Origin: Treponema pedis
Lineage (GTDB): Bacteria; Spirochaetota; Spirochaetia; Treponematales; Treponemataceae
Reading direction: 5' to 3'
DNA length: 64,000 bases
NCBI RefSeq assembly: GCF_017161325.1
Contig: NZ_CP045670.1
Span: 744,001 to 808,000 of the forward strand
Shown: positions 27,458 through 36,069 of the stretch, piece by piece
How positions within the stretch are numbered: the stretch's first letter is position 1
Layout: each line of letters opens with the position of its first letter
Made by a program: the position numbers and the translations under genes
Notes under the pieces: model-generated
Told to the model about the DNA's origin: nothing
The model's database searches: none
What the model saw: the letters and a program-made list of their open reading frames with translations, nothing else

Positions 27458-28888
27458 TTAGGATTCTTTACTTAACAGGTAATAAAGACTTTTTACCAAG
27501 GTGCCGGTGGCTTTTTCTTTTAAATACCCGAAAGCCTCCGAAATATAAGCGGTGCCTGCAATGTCGATATGAATCCACGGGATATCTTCTTTGGCAAGGA
27601 AGGAGCCGACAAAGAGCCCCGCTGTCATCATACCGCCGAGTTTGCCTCCGCTATTTTTTAAATCGGCTACCTTCGATTCATTCATTTTTTTGTAATACTC
27701 GATATTCGGCATTTTCCAAATAAGTTCACCCGCTCTTTTGTTTGCTTCTTCCAGTTCGGCAAAGAATTCGTCATTGTTTGTAACGGCTCCGCTTACCTGT
27801 TCCCCAAGAGCAGATACACAGGCGCCTGTAAGGGTGGCAAGGTCAATCAGCTTTGTTGCGCCGAGATTATTGGTAGCATAATATACGGCGTCCGCCAAGG
27901 TCAGCCTGCCTTCTGCATCGGTGTTAATAATTTCAATGGTTTTACCGCTCATTGAGCCGATAATATCGCCGTTTCTGTAGCCGTCTCCTGAAATCATATT
28001 TTCGCAAGAGGCAACTACGGCAAAAACGTTTACCTTTGCTTTAAGGTCGGCAATCGCATGCATAGTTCCGATGACCGTGCCGGAGCCGCCCATATCCGTG
28101 AACATCTCAACCATACTTGTTGCGGGCTTAATCGCATAGCCGCCGCTGTCATAGGTTAAACCCTTACCTACCAGTGCAATTTTTTCATCGGATTCTGGGT
28201 TATTGTAATATTCCATAACAATCAGTTTAGGCTCTTTGGTACTTGCCCTTGCTACGCTGAGAAAGGCTTCCATTTTAAGGTCTTCAATTTCTTTTTTACC
28301 GTAAATGCTGACCTTTACGCCCTTCGCTTCAAGTTTTTCTTTGGCGATTTGAGCTAAGGTTTCAGGATATATTACATTTGCAGGCTGATTAACCAAATCA
28401 CGGGTTAAAAACACCGCTTCCATCAATTTGACGGCTTCGTCGATACCCTTTTCAGCCCTCGCTTCTTTGCCTTTATCGGGATTATAATTAACCGTAAGCT
28501 CCGGCACTTCTTTACGGTCGCTTTTAAATTTGTCATATTTATATGTCGCATGCAGCATACCTTCAGCAATGGCGGAAGCCATACGGTAATTACATAGGTT
28601 GTTCAGTTTTGGAATATTCAGCTCAACCTCCGGTACCTTGTTTTTTAAGAGTTCGGCTGCCGCTTTAAAAAATGTTTTTCTTAAAAGCTCTAAATCAATT
28701 TTTTCTTCTTTTCCGAGACCGATAAAAAGGTGAGCTTTAAGGTTACAGTCGAGCATGTAATACACCTCTTCCGCCTTTCCCGAAAACAGTTCTTTTTCTT
28801 TTAAATAGTTAAGGTAGTCGCCTTCGATTTTGTCTTCATAAACCAATTGCGCGACAACACCGCCGTGTTTTGCAATAGCAAATTTCAT
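27458..28888 (-). CDS. pepA: Leucyl aminopeptidase (M17)
   Basis: This 476-residue protein starts at MKFAIAKHGG, preceded by GGAGG. The C-terminal catalytic domain has the M17 signature NTDAEGRLTLADA and the metal site VGKGLTYDSGGYAIKP. The N-terminal half is the usual divergent domain. It removes N-terminal residues from peptides in the cytoplasm, with two metal ions. It stands alone in its transcription unit. Confidence 0.93.
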   Translation of the reverse strand: MKFAIAKHGGVVAQLVYEDKIEGDYLNYLKEKELFSGKAEEVYYMLDCNLKAHLFIGLGKEEKIDLELLRKTFFKAAAELLKNKVPEVELNIPKLNNLCNYRMASAIAEGMLHATYKYDKFKSDRKEVPELTVNYNPDKGKEARAEKGIDEAVKLMEAVFLTRDLVNQPANVIYPETLAQIAKEKLEAKGVKVSIYGKKEIEDLKMEAFLSVARASTKEPKLIVMEYYNNPESDEKIALVGKGLTYDSGGYAIKPATSMVEMFTDMGGSGTVIGTMHAIADLKAKVNVFAVVASCENMISGDGYRNGDIIGSMSGKTIEIINTDAEGRLTLADAVYYATNNLGATKLIDLATLTGACVSALGEQVSGAVTNNDEFFAELEEANKRAGELIWKMPNIEYYKKMNESKVADLKNSGGKLGGMMTAGLFVGSFLAKEDIPWIHIDIAGTAYISEAFGYLKEKATGTLVKSLYYLLSKES

Positions 28889-29179
28889 ATTTTCCTCCGA
28901 AACTAATTGTTTTGAAATTGTTGTTTGTATGAGTATACATACTTTGAAAGGCAGGAGCAAGGGGGACGGATTTTTTAATTGCGGTTTGCTGTATTTTCAA
29001 AGCCGGACCTTATTTGTGCGAAGGGTTTAATCCGTCAGGGGTGTAAATAGTACATCGATATTCTTGCGCCGTAACATGAGGATATCAAACCCGGCTGCAC
29101 CCCGCGTTAGCGGATAATTTTTACACCGTTTATCTCTATAGTTTTCCATCAAAAATTGAAAACATCTATTTATTTAAAC

Positions 29180-29986
29180 CTAATTAAATTTTAAATGAAT
29201 AACCGATGTTCTATGAAGTTTGTCGGCAAAATACATATACATTCGCGTTTTTAATTTTAATCCTTCACACTGTTTTAATGCTTCGTCAAAAAATCCGTCA
29301 ACAGCTATAAGGTTTGTATCGGTAGTATGTGCAAATTCCTTCGGATTATCTACACTAAAATACATTTGAGCATTGGTGTTACCGGTTTTTCTAACATATT
29401 TATTAGCTAATTTTAATCCGGCGGAATTTGTTGCATCAAATACCAATTCGCCTGTAAGAATTAAAGCCTTCATTTCCTTAATCATCTGTATAATTTTATT
29501 TTCATTGAAGTACTGATATACTCCTGCAACAACAATCATAGTCGGCAATGAAGTATCTATTTCTTTTATCCAATCAAGAGTAAACATATCTCCTGAAATC
29601 AATTTTTCATTATCCGCATTTCCCAATACTCTTTTTCTGGTGCTTATAACATTAGGTAAATCTATTTGATAAAAGCAGGCTGTAGTATTATTGATACGAT
29701 TATAAGCGGTTTCCAAACCGGCTCCTAAAAACACTACATTGCTTTGAGCATTTGTTTCAAGAAACTTTATTATTTTTTTATCCATTGTTTGCTGTCTGCA
29801 TACACTTGCCATATAAAAATATTCGGTAGTGTTATTTTTTATATCATCTATCGGTATATACCGTTTTAACGACAATGCTTTTTCATCATAAAAAAATTCG
29901 GGGAATTTTTCAGATGCATATATTCTTGCTGCAAGCGGAATGTATAAGGTGTCCTCTACACCATTAAGTAAATTTTCCGTACTCAT
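29180..29986 (-). CDS. SAM-dependent methyltransferase, LCMT/PPM1-like
   Basis: This 268-residue protein starts at MSTENLLNGVED, preceded by GGAGG; a longer frame upstream has no such site. It has the S-adenosylmethionine motif NVVFLGAGLETAYNRI, the acidic strand FYQIDLPNVISTRKRVL, and MIVVAGVYQYF. This fits the leucine carboxyl methyltransferase/Tcm-P type O-methyltransferases. The substrate is unknown. Two multi-hairpin repeat units lie directly upstream, and the Shine-Dalgarno falls in the boundary motif of the first. Confidence 0.8.
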   Translation of the reverse strand: MSTENLLNGVEDTLYIPLAARIYASEKFPEFFYDEKALSLKRYIPIDDIKNNTTEYFYMASVCRQQTMDKKIIKFLETNAQSNVVFLGAGLETAYNRINNTTACFYQIDLPNVISTRKRVLGNADNEKLISGDMFTLDWIKEIDTSLPTMIVVAGVYQYFNENKIIQMIKEMKALILTGELVFDATNSAGLKLANKYVRKTGNTNAQMYFSVDNPKEFAHTTDTNLIAVDGFFDEALKQCEGLKLKTRMYMYFADKLHRTSVIHLKFN

Positions 29987-30006
29987 ATCATAAACCTCCT
30001 TATAAA

Positions 30007-30352
30007 ATAAACAAGCACAGAAAATATCGATTTTCGAGCATTGTTTATTTTCCGCCGTTTCGTAAGCAACGCTGAGAAACGGCATACAATAATGCGAGTT
30101 TGCAAAATAGTTCTTTTAAGCAAACTCGCAGTGTTTTTAATCGGCGCTATTTAAGCCGATTAAAATAAACCTCCCTATAAATTCGACAACCGCAAAAATC
30201 ATCGGATTTTGAGGACTGTCGAATTTCCTCACTTTTGTAAGCGCAGCTTGCAAAAGTGCATACAATAATGCGAGTTTGCAAAATAGTTTTTTTAAGCAAA
30301 CTCGGGCTAGTGTTTTTAATCAATGCTATTTACATTGATTAAAATAAACCTC
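30007..30352. repeat. Two tandem multi-hairpin repeat units
   Basis: Units lie at about 30007-30173 and 30176-30352. H1 is AATAAACAA with TTGTTTATT in the first, and AATTCGACAA with CTGTCGAATT around the conserved CCGCA and GAGGA internal loop in the second. H2 is CCGTTTC with GAAACGG, and CACTTTTG with CAAAAGTG, both closing a GTAAGC...GC loop. Then come GCATACAATAATG, H3 (CGAGTTTG/CAAACTCG), TGTTTTTAA, and H4 (TAATCGGC/GCCGATTA, then AATCAATG/CATTGATT) around CTATTTA. Each unit ends AAAATAAACCTCC. Confidence 0.85.
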
Positions 30353-30413
30353 CTTTCACTTTATTGATATTCAAATTTCAATTTAACTTTCGCAGTATCA
30401 GACATAATAATAT

Positions 30414-30947
30414 TTATTTTATCTCTACATTAGTTATCAGGGTTTGTTTGTTATAATCTTTGCCCGATATTTTTTCCGTAATTTCACCGATTGTTATCGT
30501 ATCATCTATTTTTATCTCGCAGGTAAATAACACGGAATTTTCCCATTTTATATTTGCTTCAATAAATATTGTATAGGTTCCCTTTTCTACGAATTCTCCG
30601 ACCTCATCTTTGATATCCCATTCCAATTCAACCTTTCCGGATTTAGGAGTTGCACTGCTTATTCCGTCTATGCCGATATTTTTTACGGCTTTTCTCCATA
30701 AAGGAAGGCTTTCAGGTCTTTTTTTCCATCCTTTCCCTGCCGTAAAATCGGTAACAAATAGATTTTTTACGAGTACTCCTTTTTGGTTTTCTACCCACAC
30801 GGCAAATTGGTTGCTTGCCAGTCCGAATTTTCTGGTAAAATCGAAATGAATGCTTATTGTTTTTCCCCGACTGTTTAACTCCTCTGCAAATATATTTGCG
30901 GAAAGCGCCGTAAAAATAATTAAGACGGTTAATAGTATTTTTTTCAT
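30414..30947 (-). CDS. Exported DUF2271-like protein
   Basis: This 177-residue protein starts at the ATG preceded by AGGA and has a signal peptide MKKILLTVLIIFTALSANIFA. The mature part (FAVWVENQKGVLVKNLFVTDF, KVELEWDIKDEVGEFVEKGTY, TIFIEANIKWENSVLF) resembles the DUF2271 beta-sandwich, a periplasmic domain of unknown function often near FMN-transfer or flavin proteins. No such gene is seen here. It is flanked by repeats and other single accessory genes on the same strand. Confidence 0.65.
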   Translation of the reverse strand: MKKILLTVLIIFTALSANIFAEELNSRGKTISIHFDFTRKFGLASNQFAVWVENQKGVLVKNLFVTDFTAGKGWKKRPESLPLWRKAVKNIGIDGISSATPKSGKVELEWDIKDEVGEFVEKGTYTIFIEANIKWENSVLFTCEIKIDDTITIGEITEKISGKDYNKQTLITNVEIK

Positions 30948-31094
30948 ATTATTCCTCACTTTATTGTGATTAGTATATATCAATAAATAGAAAGCCGCAA
31001 GCCGGCGGAATGTTAGAGTTTTACTAATTCTTCCAAAAGGCTTTCTCTTCGGTGTTTGGCACACAGAGGATACAAAACAAATGCCGTCCAATAA

Positions 31095-31125
31095 ATTTTT
31101 GTATAAAGTTCGTTTATACAAAAAT
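31095..31125. terminator. Perfect AT-rich hairpin between ankyrin and DUF2271 genes
   Basis: ATTTTTGTATAAA and TTTATACAAAAAT pair around a five-base loop. It lies about 100 bases past the ankyrin stop and may end that transcript. The following 31140-31210 stretch has an H2-like remnant (CCGTCATTCCGTAAGC...GAGAAACGTCAT) of the multi-hairpin repeat. Confidence 0.5.
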
Positions 31126-31228
31126 GTTTTTTAATTCATTCCCGCTTTCAATTTCACTCTTATTTTCCGTCATTCCGTAAGCAAAGCAGAGAAACGTCAT
31201 AAATTAAATATGCCGACACTTGAGGTCT

Positions 31229-31621
31229 TTAAAAGATGTTCGTTACTTTTAAATACTCGTATAATTCCGTATTTTTAGCTAAAAGAATATAATCCTTTAA
31301 TGTCATACCGTCTTGTTCTCCGCCGGTAATTTTTTCATCTATGCAAGCACCTTGAGAGAGAACATAATCGAGCATTTTTTTATTTCCACCCAAACCGACT
31401 GCATGAATTATCGAAAAGTTATAATCGGCTTTTATTAAAACGTCCGCACCCTGTTCGATTAAGAACCAAAACAAATCCTCATATCCGAATTCGGCAGCTT
31501 CCATAACAGCCGTAAATCCGTCTTTGTCCTGCGCATTTATATCAAAGCCGTTTTGCAAATAAGTTTTTATGCATTCAATATTATTCTTTTTTGCCGCTTT
31601 TATAAATTCATCTATGTTCAT
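31229..31621 (-). CDS. Ankyrin-repeat protein
   Basis: This 130-residue protein is made of about three ankyrin repeats: IDEFIKAAKKNNIECIKTYLQNGFDINAQDKDGFTAVMEAAEFG, then YEDLFWFLIEQGADVLIKADYNFSIIHAVGLGG, then a third. Such proteins bind other proteins in the cytoplasm. There is no signal peptide and the partner is unknown. Confidence 0.85.
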   Translation of the reverse strand: MNIDEFIKAAKKNNIECIKTYLQNGFDINAQDKDGFTAVMEAAEFGYEDLFWFLIEQGADVLIKADYNFSIIHAVGLGGNKKMLDYVLSQGACIDEKITGGEQDGMTLKDYILLAKNTELYEYLKVTNIF

Positions 31622-31722
31622 TTTATTTTTAAAAATTCATAACAAAATCTTGAACGGTAATCCGCTTTACCGATTCTTCCGGCTCTTTCCGTAAAGCGGA
31701 TAGTTATTTACGTCTTTTTTGC

Positions 31723-32268
31723 TTATGTATTGTGTGTATTATGCGAACCGTTCGGAATAATCACTTCTTTTAAAAGGCGGTTTTCTTCTTTTATGCGTAC
31801 GTAAAGCACAAATACATAAAACGGCAAAATAATAATTGCAGAATATAGCGCATGACAAAGCAATGCCAAGCCGATTAATTCAGGTGCAATATTTAAAAAA
31901 TAATTCGGGTGTTTTACCGTCCTAAAAAGCCAATGGTCATTATATTGATGATTCTCCGCAATCATCAATTTTACCGTCCAAATACCTTCCAACAAACGGG
32001 TTACGGTATACAGCATAAATATGGAAAAAACCAATAGGAAGCAGCCGATAATACTCAACATATCGAATTGAGCTTTTTTGAAAATCGATTCTGCAAGACA
32101 TGCGGCATAAAAAAGAATATGTAAAAGTGTAAGCCGTTTTGAATTTTCAGCCCCATACTCCTTTCCGCCGTTTGCGAGAATATTTTTCTCATTTGTTTTT
32201 GAAACTTTTAAAAACAATAACCGAATAATAAAGATAATTGCAACAATAATTTGTATGATGTAATTCAT
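31723..32268 (-). CDS. Isoprenylcysteine methyltransferase-like membrane protein
   Basis: This 181-residue protein has about five membrane segments. Its C-terminal half carries the ICMT-type signature: LFRTVKHPNYFLNIAPELIGLAL and later RIKEENRLLKE, the S-adenosylmethionine-binding H-P-x-Y and E-E-x-L elements. Bacterial homologues methylate small molecules or have unknown roles. It is downstream of the RiPP exporter on the same strand but separated by 350 bases, so a tailoring role is only a possibility. Confidence 0.8.
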   Translation of the reverse strand: MNYIIQIIVAIIFIIRLLFLKVSKTNEKNILANGGKEYGAENSKRLTLLHILFYAACLAESIFKKAQFDMLSIIGCFLLVFSIFMLYTVTRLLEGIWTVKLMIAENHQYNDHWLFRTVKHPNYFLNIAPELIGLALLCHALYSAIIILPFYVFVLYVRIKEENRLLKEVIIPNGSHNTHNT

Positions 32269-32617
32269 AGTTCAACCTTATATTATAAAATATGGTAAAC
32301 ACAGTATCATATTATAATCGCTTGTGTCAATAATACGGGTTTCAACCAAGAGCTTATGCATGAACAAAGTTATAAAATAAAACCTTAAACCAAAAAATAT
32401 TATTGTGAAAAATTACATCTGATGATCAATAAATATTATTTTCTCCGGACCAACACTCTCATTGCAGTTGCAAGTTTATGAACAATTATAATAAAAGTGC
32501 AGTATAAAAAGCTCTATATGCGATAGCGGTAAAAGAGTCCGTCTATATGAAAAATGATGTCACTCCATTTTTCATTGCCTCCTCCCGATTTTAAACCCTC
32601 TATCTTTAAAATCAATT
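32269..32617. other. Gene-free stretch between ICMT-like and RiPP exporter genes
   Basis: AT-rich, no gene, no convincing terminator or promoter that I can see. Confidence 0.4.
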
Positions 32618-34246
32618 TTATAACTCGATTGTTTTATTAAAAAAACTATCGTCATTATTTGAATGACTTACTTCAAAAATAATTTTATCATCGCAGTTCC
32701 CTAAAAGTAAATTCCTCTTTTGGCGGTACAGTTCGGAACATTCAATATCCATACCTGCTTCAATTTCGTCTATTATAATAATATCAGCTTTCTTGTATTT
32801 TGCAAAAAGCTTTATTGCAAGAAGTTTTTTACGCTGCCCTCCTGAAATATTTTTTGCATTATCTTTAAGCATTGTATTTAAAATATTTTTATCGGCTCCA
32901 TTAAACTTCCATTCATTTAAGTTTTTTTCGATCTCAGTATCTGAAAGATTTGTTTCCATAATTTTAAAATAATCGGATATCGATTCATTTATTATATATT
33001 CATCTTGACTTATATATAATATTTTTTGTTTAAAATCTTGTTTCCGATAACAACTTATCGGCTCACCGTTTATCATTATCTCTCCGTCTAAAGGTTCAAT
33101 TAATAATGTAAGTAACTTTATAAAGGTAGACTTTCCGCTTCCGTTTTTCCCTATAATTTTTACTTTTTCACCGCATGAAAAAACAGCGTTCATCTTATTA
33201 AATATTTTTTCGTTTTCATCATAGTAAAATGAAACATCTTTAAAAGCTACGGTATCAATTTTTGTTAAATTTTTATCTCCCATTATTTGAGGCTCAATCC
33301 GGAATATTGAATCTATATGCTCAAATGAAGGAAGAGCTGCATAAACGACTGAAAACAATTGTTCCGTTTGTGTACAAAATGAGAATATAATGTTGGAAAC
33401 AAAAAATAAAAATAAAAGAGTACCCGGCGACGTATTTTTTTCTATTATAAGAACTAAACAAAGAGTAAGTAAGTTAAACATAATATTGATATTTGATAAA
33501 ATATTTTTTAAGAATACTTGAATAAAATCACTTTTGCGCACAGCCGAAATAAAAGTTTTCATAGTGGAATGATGTTTATTTTTTATATATGAATCCAAAT
33601 TAGTTGTTTTAAATAATTCAATCGAATCTATAAAAGAATTTGTAACGGCATTTGTTTTTTTTAATTCTGTATTAACAATACTGGAGTATAATTTGATTTT
33701 TTTACGAAGCAAAATAGAAACAAAAAATCCGAGTATAGACATGATAAAAAGGCATAAACCTAAAAGAGGAGTTATAATTGTTGTTACAATAAAAAATACA
33801 AGCAGCATTAAGAAATTTGAAATGATCCGCATTGAATACATTATTAAACTTGAAAATACTTGCATTACATCATTGAATAAAATATTTTTTAGTTTTTCCC
33901 GTCCTATCTTTGTAATTGCTTTTAAAGTTAAATTTTCAATACTGTAAAAAAGATTTTCTCTAATTGATAAAAGAATTTTTCCTCCGGCCATATCCAATAA
34001 TTGATACCATGATGTGTTTAATACATTGCTAAATAATAGACATAATCCATAAATACAAAAATAACCGGCAAACGAAAAAAAATCTACTCCCTGTTTTACT
34101 TTATCTATAAAGAATTTAAAAAACATGGGCAACATTATTTCAATTATAGCTAAAATTAATGTTAAAAAATAAATACAACTTATAAGCAGCCTATTATTTT
34201 TCCAAGCATCATACCAATATTTAAAAAATAGCGGAGTTTTTTTCAT
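32618..34246 (-). CDS. ABC transporter of the RiPP cassette
   Basis: This 542-residue half-exporter starts at MKKTPLFF, preceded by AGGA, and overlaps the maturase gene by 26 bases. The N-terminal part has six membrane segments. The ATPase domain has Walker A IIGKNGSGKSTFIKLL, signature ISGGQRKKLLAIK and Walker B ADIIIIDEIEAGMD with the catalytic Glu. There is no N-terminal C39 peptidase domain. It most likely exports the modified peptide as a homodimer and may also protect the producer. Leader removal must be done by a protease encoded elsewhere, or not at all. Confidence 0.85.
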   Translation of the reverse strand: MKKTPLFFKYWYDAWKNNRLLISCIYFLTLILAIIEIMLPMFFKFFIDKVKQGVDFFSFAGYFCIYGLCLLFSNVLNTSWYQLLDMAGGKILLSIRENLFYSIENLTLKAITKIGREKLKNILFNDVMQVFSSLIMYSMRIISNFLMLLVFFIVTTIITPLLGLCLFIMSILGFFVSILLRKKIKLYSSIVNTELKKTNAVTNSFIDSIELFKTTNLDSYIKNKHHSTMKTFISAVRKSDFIQVFLKNILSNINIMFNLLTLCLVLIIEKNTSPGTLLFLFFVSNIIFSFCTQTEQLFSVVYAALPSFEHIDSIFRIEPQIMGDKNLTKIDTVAFKDVSFYYDENEKIFNKMNAVFSCGEKVKIIGKNGSGKSTFIKLLTLLIEPLDGEIMINGEPISCYRKQDFKQKILYISQDEYIINESISDYFKIMETNLSDTEIEKNLNEWKFNGADKNILNTMLKDNAKNISGGQRKKLLAIKLFAKYKKADIIIIDEIEAGMDIECSELYRQKRNLLLGNCDDKIIFEVSHSNNDDSFFNKTIEL

Positions 34247-35519
34247 ATTTTTCCTCAACAAAACAAGTTATTGGATTAGGATTTGTATAACTTCCTGTAT
34301 ATTGATATGCAAGAACTCTACAATCTTTAGTTGTACACAGTTTATTTAATTTGCAAAGTTTACATTTATTTGTTGATACGGATTTCTCTTTTCTAAATTT
34401 ACGAATTGTTTTTTTTGGAGAGTTCCATAATTGAACTAATTCATTATTGTTTAGATTTCCAAATATAAAATCCTTATGATTTGCAATTACACATATTTTA
34501 AAGTCCATATTGGAATCTATACAGGCTAAACTTCTACCGCCCTCACATCTATATTTATTTTTTACCATATTTCTTTTTTTTAACACAGAAGGCAGTTTAC
34601 TATAAAGAATATCAAGCTCATCAATGTCAAAAAAAATATTTTTCTTACAACCGGCGGCATCAAATCCTACATCAATAGTATGTTGAATATTTGGGAAAAG
34701 ATAATTAAGCATTTTACTTGTTTTATTTAAAGTTAAAAAATTTTGTTTTAACGCTGTAGATGCAATAGACACATCTATTTTCTCATATTTTTCCGCGGCA
34801 TAAATAGTTTTCATAGTATTTTGATAAGAATTTCCCTTTTGACGTATCAAATTATGTTTTGCTTTATCTCCATCAAGACTAATTTTTAATTTATATACGA
34901 AATCTTTGTTCTTTTCAAAAAAGGACGCCATCTTATCTGTTAAAAAACCATTTGTGAAAATGGTAACTTCAAAACCGTTCAAAATAAATAATTCAAAAAT
35001 TCTTTGATAATCTTTATATAAAAAAAATTCTCCACCAGTAAATGATACTGAACTTGTATGTAATGTATTAATATCCGGTAAAAGTTTTTCAATTTTATTA
35101 TAATCAATTGAATAAATTTCATATGCATTCATATTGCCGTAATCTCCATAACAATGGATGCATTTCAGATTACACGCATTTGTAACAACAAACATTAAAT
35201 TCGATAAAGGATATTTAAATTTAAAGGGAGGTAAAACATTTTGATTAGTTATCTTGTTTTTATCTTCAGATATAATATTATTAGACACCAAAAATTGTTG
35301 TAAAGAAACAACTTCATCGTTATTACTAAAATATCTACACAACAAAGTTGATAAATCAAAAGCGGACTCTATTTTGTGTCTGTTAATATAACGAATAATA
35401 TCATACAAAGCACTGTTGATATAATACAAATTACCGTCCTGCGAATTATACAACCTCCAATTTTTACCTTGATTATTTAGATATTGAGTTGCTCTAATAT
35501 ACTTGTTAATATTATACAT
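34221..35519 (-). CDS. Radical-SAM/SPASM peptide maturase
   Basis: This 432-residue enzyme has three parts. Residues 1-95 look like a small peptide-binding (RRE/PqqD-like) domain: LYNSQDGNLYYINSALYDII and EVVSLQQFLVSNNIIS. The radical-SAM core begins NACNLKCIHCYGD with the cluster cysteines C116, C120 and C123, and has FTGGEFFLYKD and LKISLDGDK. The C-terminal SPASM region has C325, C333, C343, C386, C389, C395, C400 and C419, enough for two auxiliary iron-sulfur clusters. Such enzymes install thioether or carbon-carbon crosslinks in short precursor peptides. It lies 60 bases after the precursor gene and overlaps the exporter. Confidence 0.9.
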   Translation of the reverse strand: MYNINKYIRATQYLNNQGKNWRLYNSQDGNLYYINSALYDIIRYINRHKIESAFDLSTLLCRYFSNNDEVVSLQQFLVSNNIISEDKNKITNQNVLPPFKFKYPLSNLMFVVTNACNLKCIHCYGDYGNMNAYEIYSIDYNKIEKLLPDINTLHTSSVSFTGGEFFLYKDYQRIFELFILNGFEVTIFTNGFLTDKMASFFEKNKDFVYKLKISLDGDKAKHNLIRQKGNSYQNTMKTIYAAEKYEKIDVSIASTALKQNFLTLNKTSKMLNYLFPNIQHTIDVGFDAAGCKKNIFFDIDELDILYSKLPSVLKKRNMVKNKYRCEGGRSLACIDSNMDFKICVIANHKDFIFGNLNNNELVQLWNSPKKTIRKFRKEKSVSTNKCKLCKLNKLCTTKDCRVLAYQYTGSYTNPNPITCFVEEKYEKNSAIF

Positions 35520-35583
35520 ATATAGCCTCTACTAAATTGCGGCCATATTTGATAACCGATTATAAAATATGACCGCTCTAAGT

Positions 35584-35703
35584 CTAACAGCTGCCTGAAC
35601 CGCAAATCCAGTTAGATCCCTGCTCCGCATTTTCGCCGAAACGCTTATGCTTGCATATGATCATAGGCTTTTTCATAAAGAGCTGTCTAAATAAATTTAG
35701 CAT
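35584..35703 (-). CDS. RiPP precursor peptide, 39 residues
   Basis: The start is fixed by a perfect GGAGG eight bases before the ATG. The peptide begins MLNLFRQLFMKKPMIICKHK, a basic hydrophobic leader-like half, and ends GENAEQGSNWICGSGSC, a small-residue core with Trp and two Cys four residues apart. There is a third Cys at residue 17. Only the radical-SAM maturase and exporter follow, so this is the obvious substrate. Crosslinks from Cys34 or Cys39 to nearby Gly, Ser or Asn, or at Trp32, would be typical. No double-glycine cleavage site is present. I cannot place it in a named RiPP family. Confidence 0.8.
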   Translation of the reverse strand: MLNLFRQLFMKKPMIICKHKRFGENAEQGSNWICGSGSC

Positions 35704-35736
35704 AGAGATACCTCCTTTATAAATATTATTCCATAC

Positions 35737-35766
35737 ATTATGCATATATATATATATATATGTCAA
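35737..35766 (-). promoter_or_regulatory. RiPP promoter with an (AT)9 spacer
   Basis: On the minus strand, a consensus TTGACA (35766-35761) is followed by an 18-base spacer and CATAAT (35742-35737). The spacer is made almost wholly of the dinucleotide run 35744-35761, nine AT units, which also touches the -35 box. The precursor ATG is 34 bases downstream. Gain or loss of one unit would change the spacing to 20 or 16. Confidence 0.75.
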
Positions 35767-36069
35767 TACCTTTTGTAGCCCGGTTAGGTACCGCTCTGCC
35801 CTAAAGCACCCGCTTACGGCTGGGGTCTAAGGTTTCCCTGACGGATTAAAAAAATCAATACCGGTACAGCCCCACCTGTCTCTCTTTTAAGTTGTTTGCA
35901 AGCACCGTAAAACAATTTAAAAGTTAAGCGGCATACAAAGAGCTTAGCACTTATTCGGCTTTATGCGTCAATTTTTATTTATAGTCTTAATTTTACGTAA
36001 AAGACAACTTTCGCCTGTTTTTTTTCTTTAAAATGTGGTATACTTAAGCCCGCATTTACGAGGTTGTAT
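35767..36069. other. Gap between divergent RiPP and mgtE genes
   Basis: It contains a likely mgtE promoter: TATACT (36039-36044) with TG before it, without a good -35 box. It also holds a 15-base stretch (35836-35850) whose reverse complement is TTTAATCCGTCAGGG, present at 29026-29040. No M-box-like magnesium riboswitch is recognisable. Confidence 0.4.

Noticed and set aside
30007-30352. Reading the multi-hairpin repeats as a CRISPR array or as plain terminators
   Set aside because: Units are long, vary in the stems, have no unique spacers and no terminal U-run.
31723-32268. ICMT-like gene as part of the RiPP operon
   Set aside because: It is on the same strand but 350 bases downstream of the exporter with no coupling, so I leave it out of the cassette.
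35767-36069. Magnesium riboswitch before mgtE
   Set aside because: No M-box-like conserved pairing could be recognised in this stretch.
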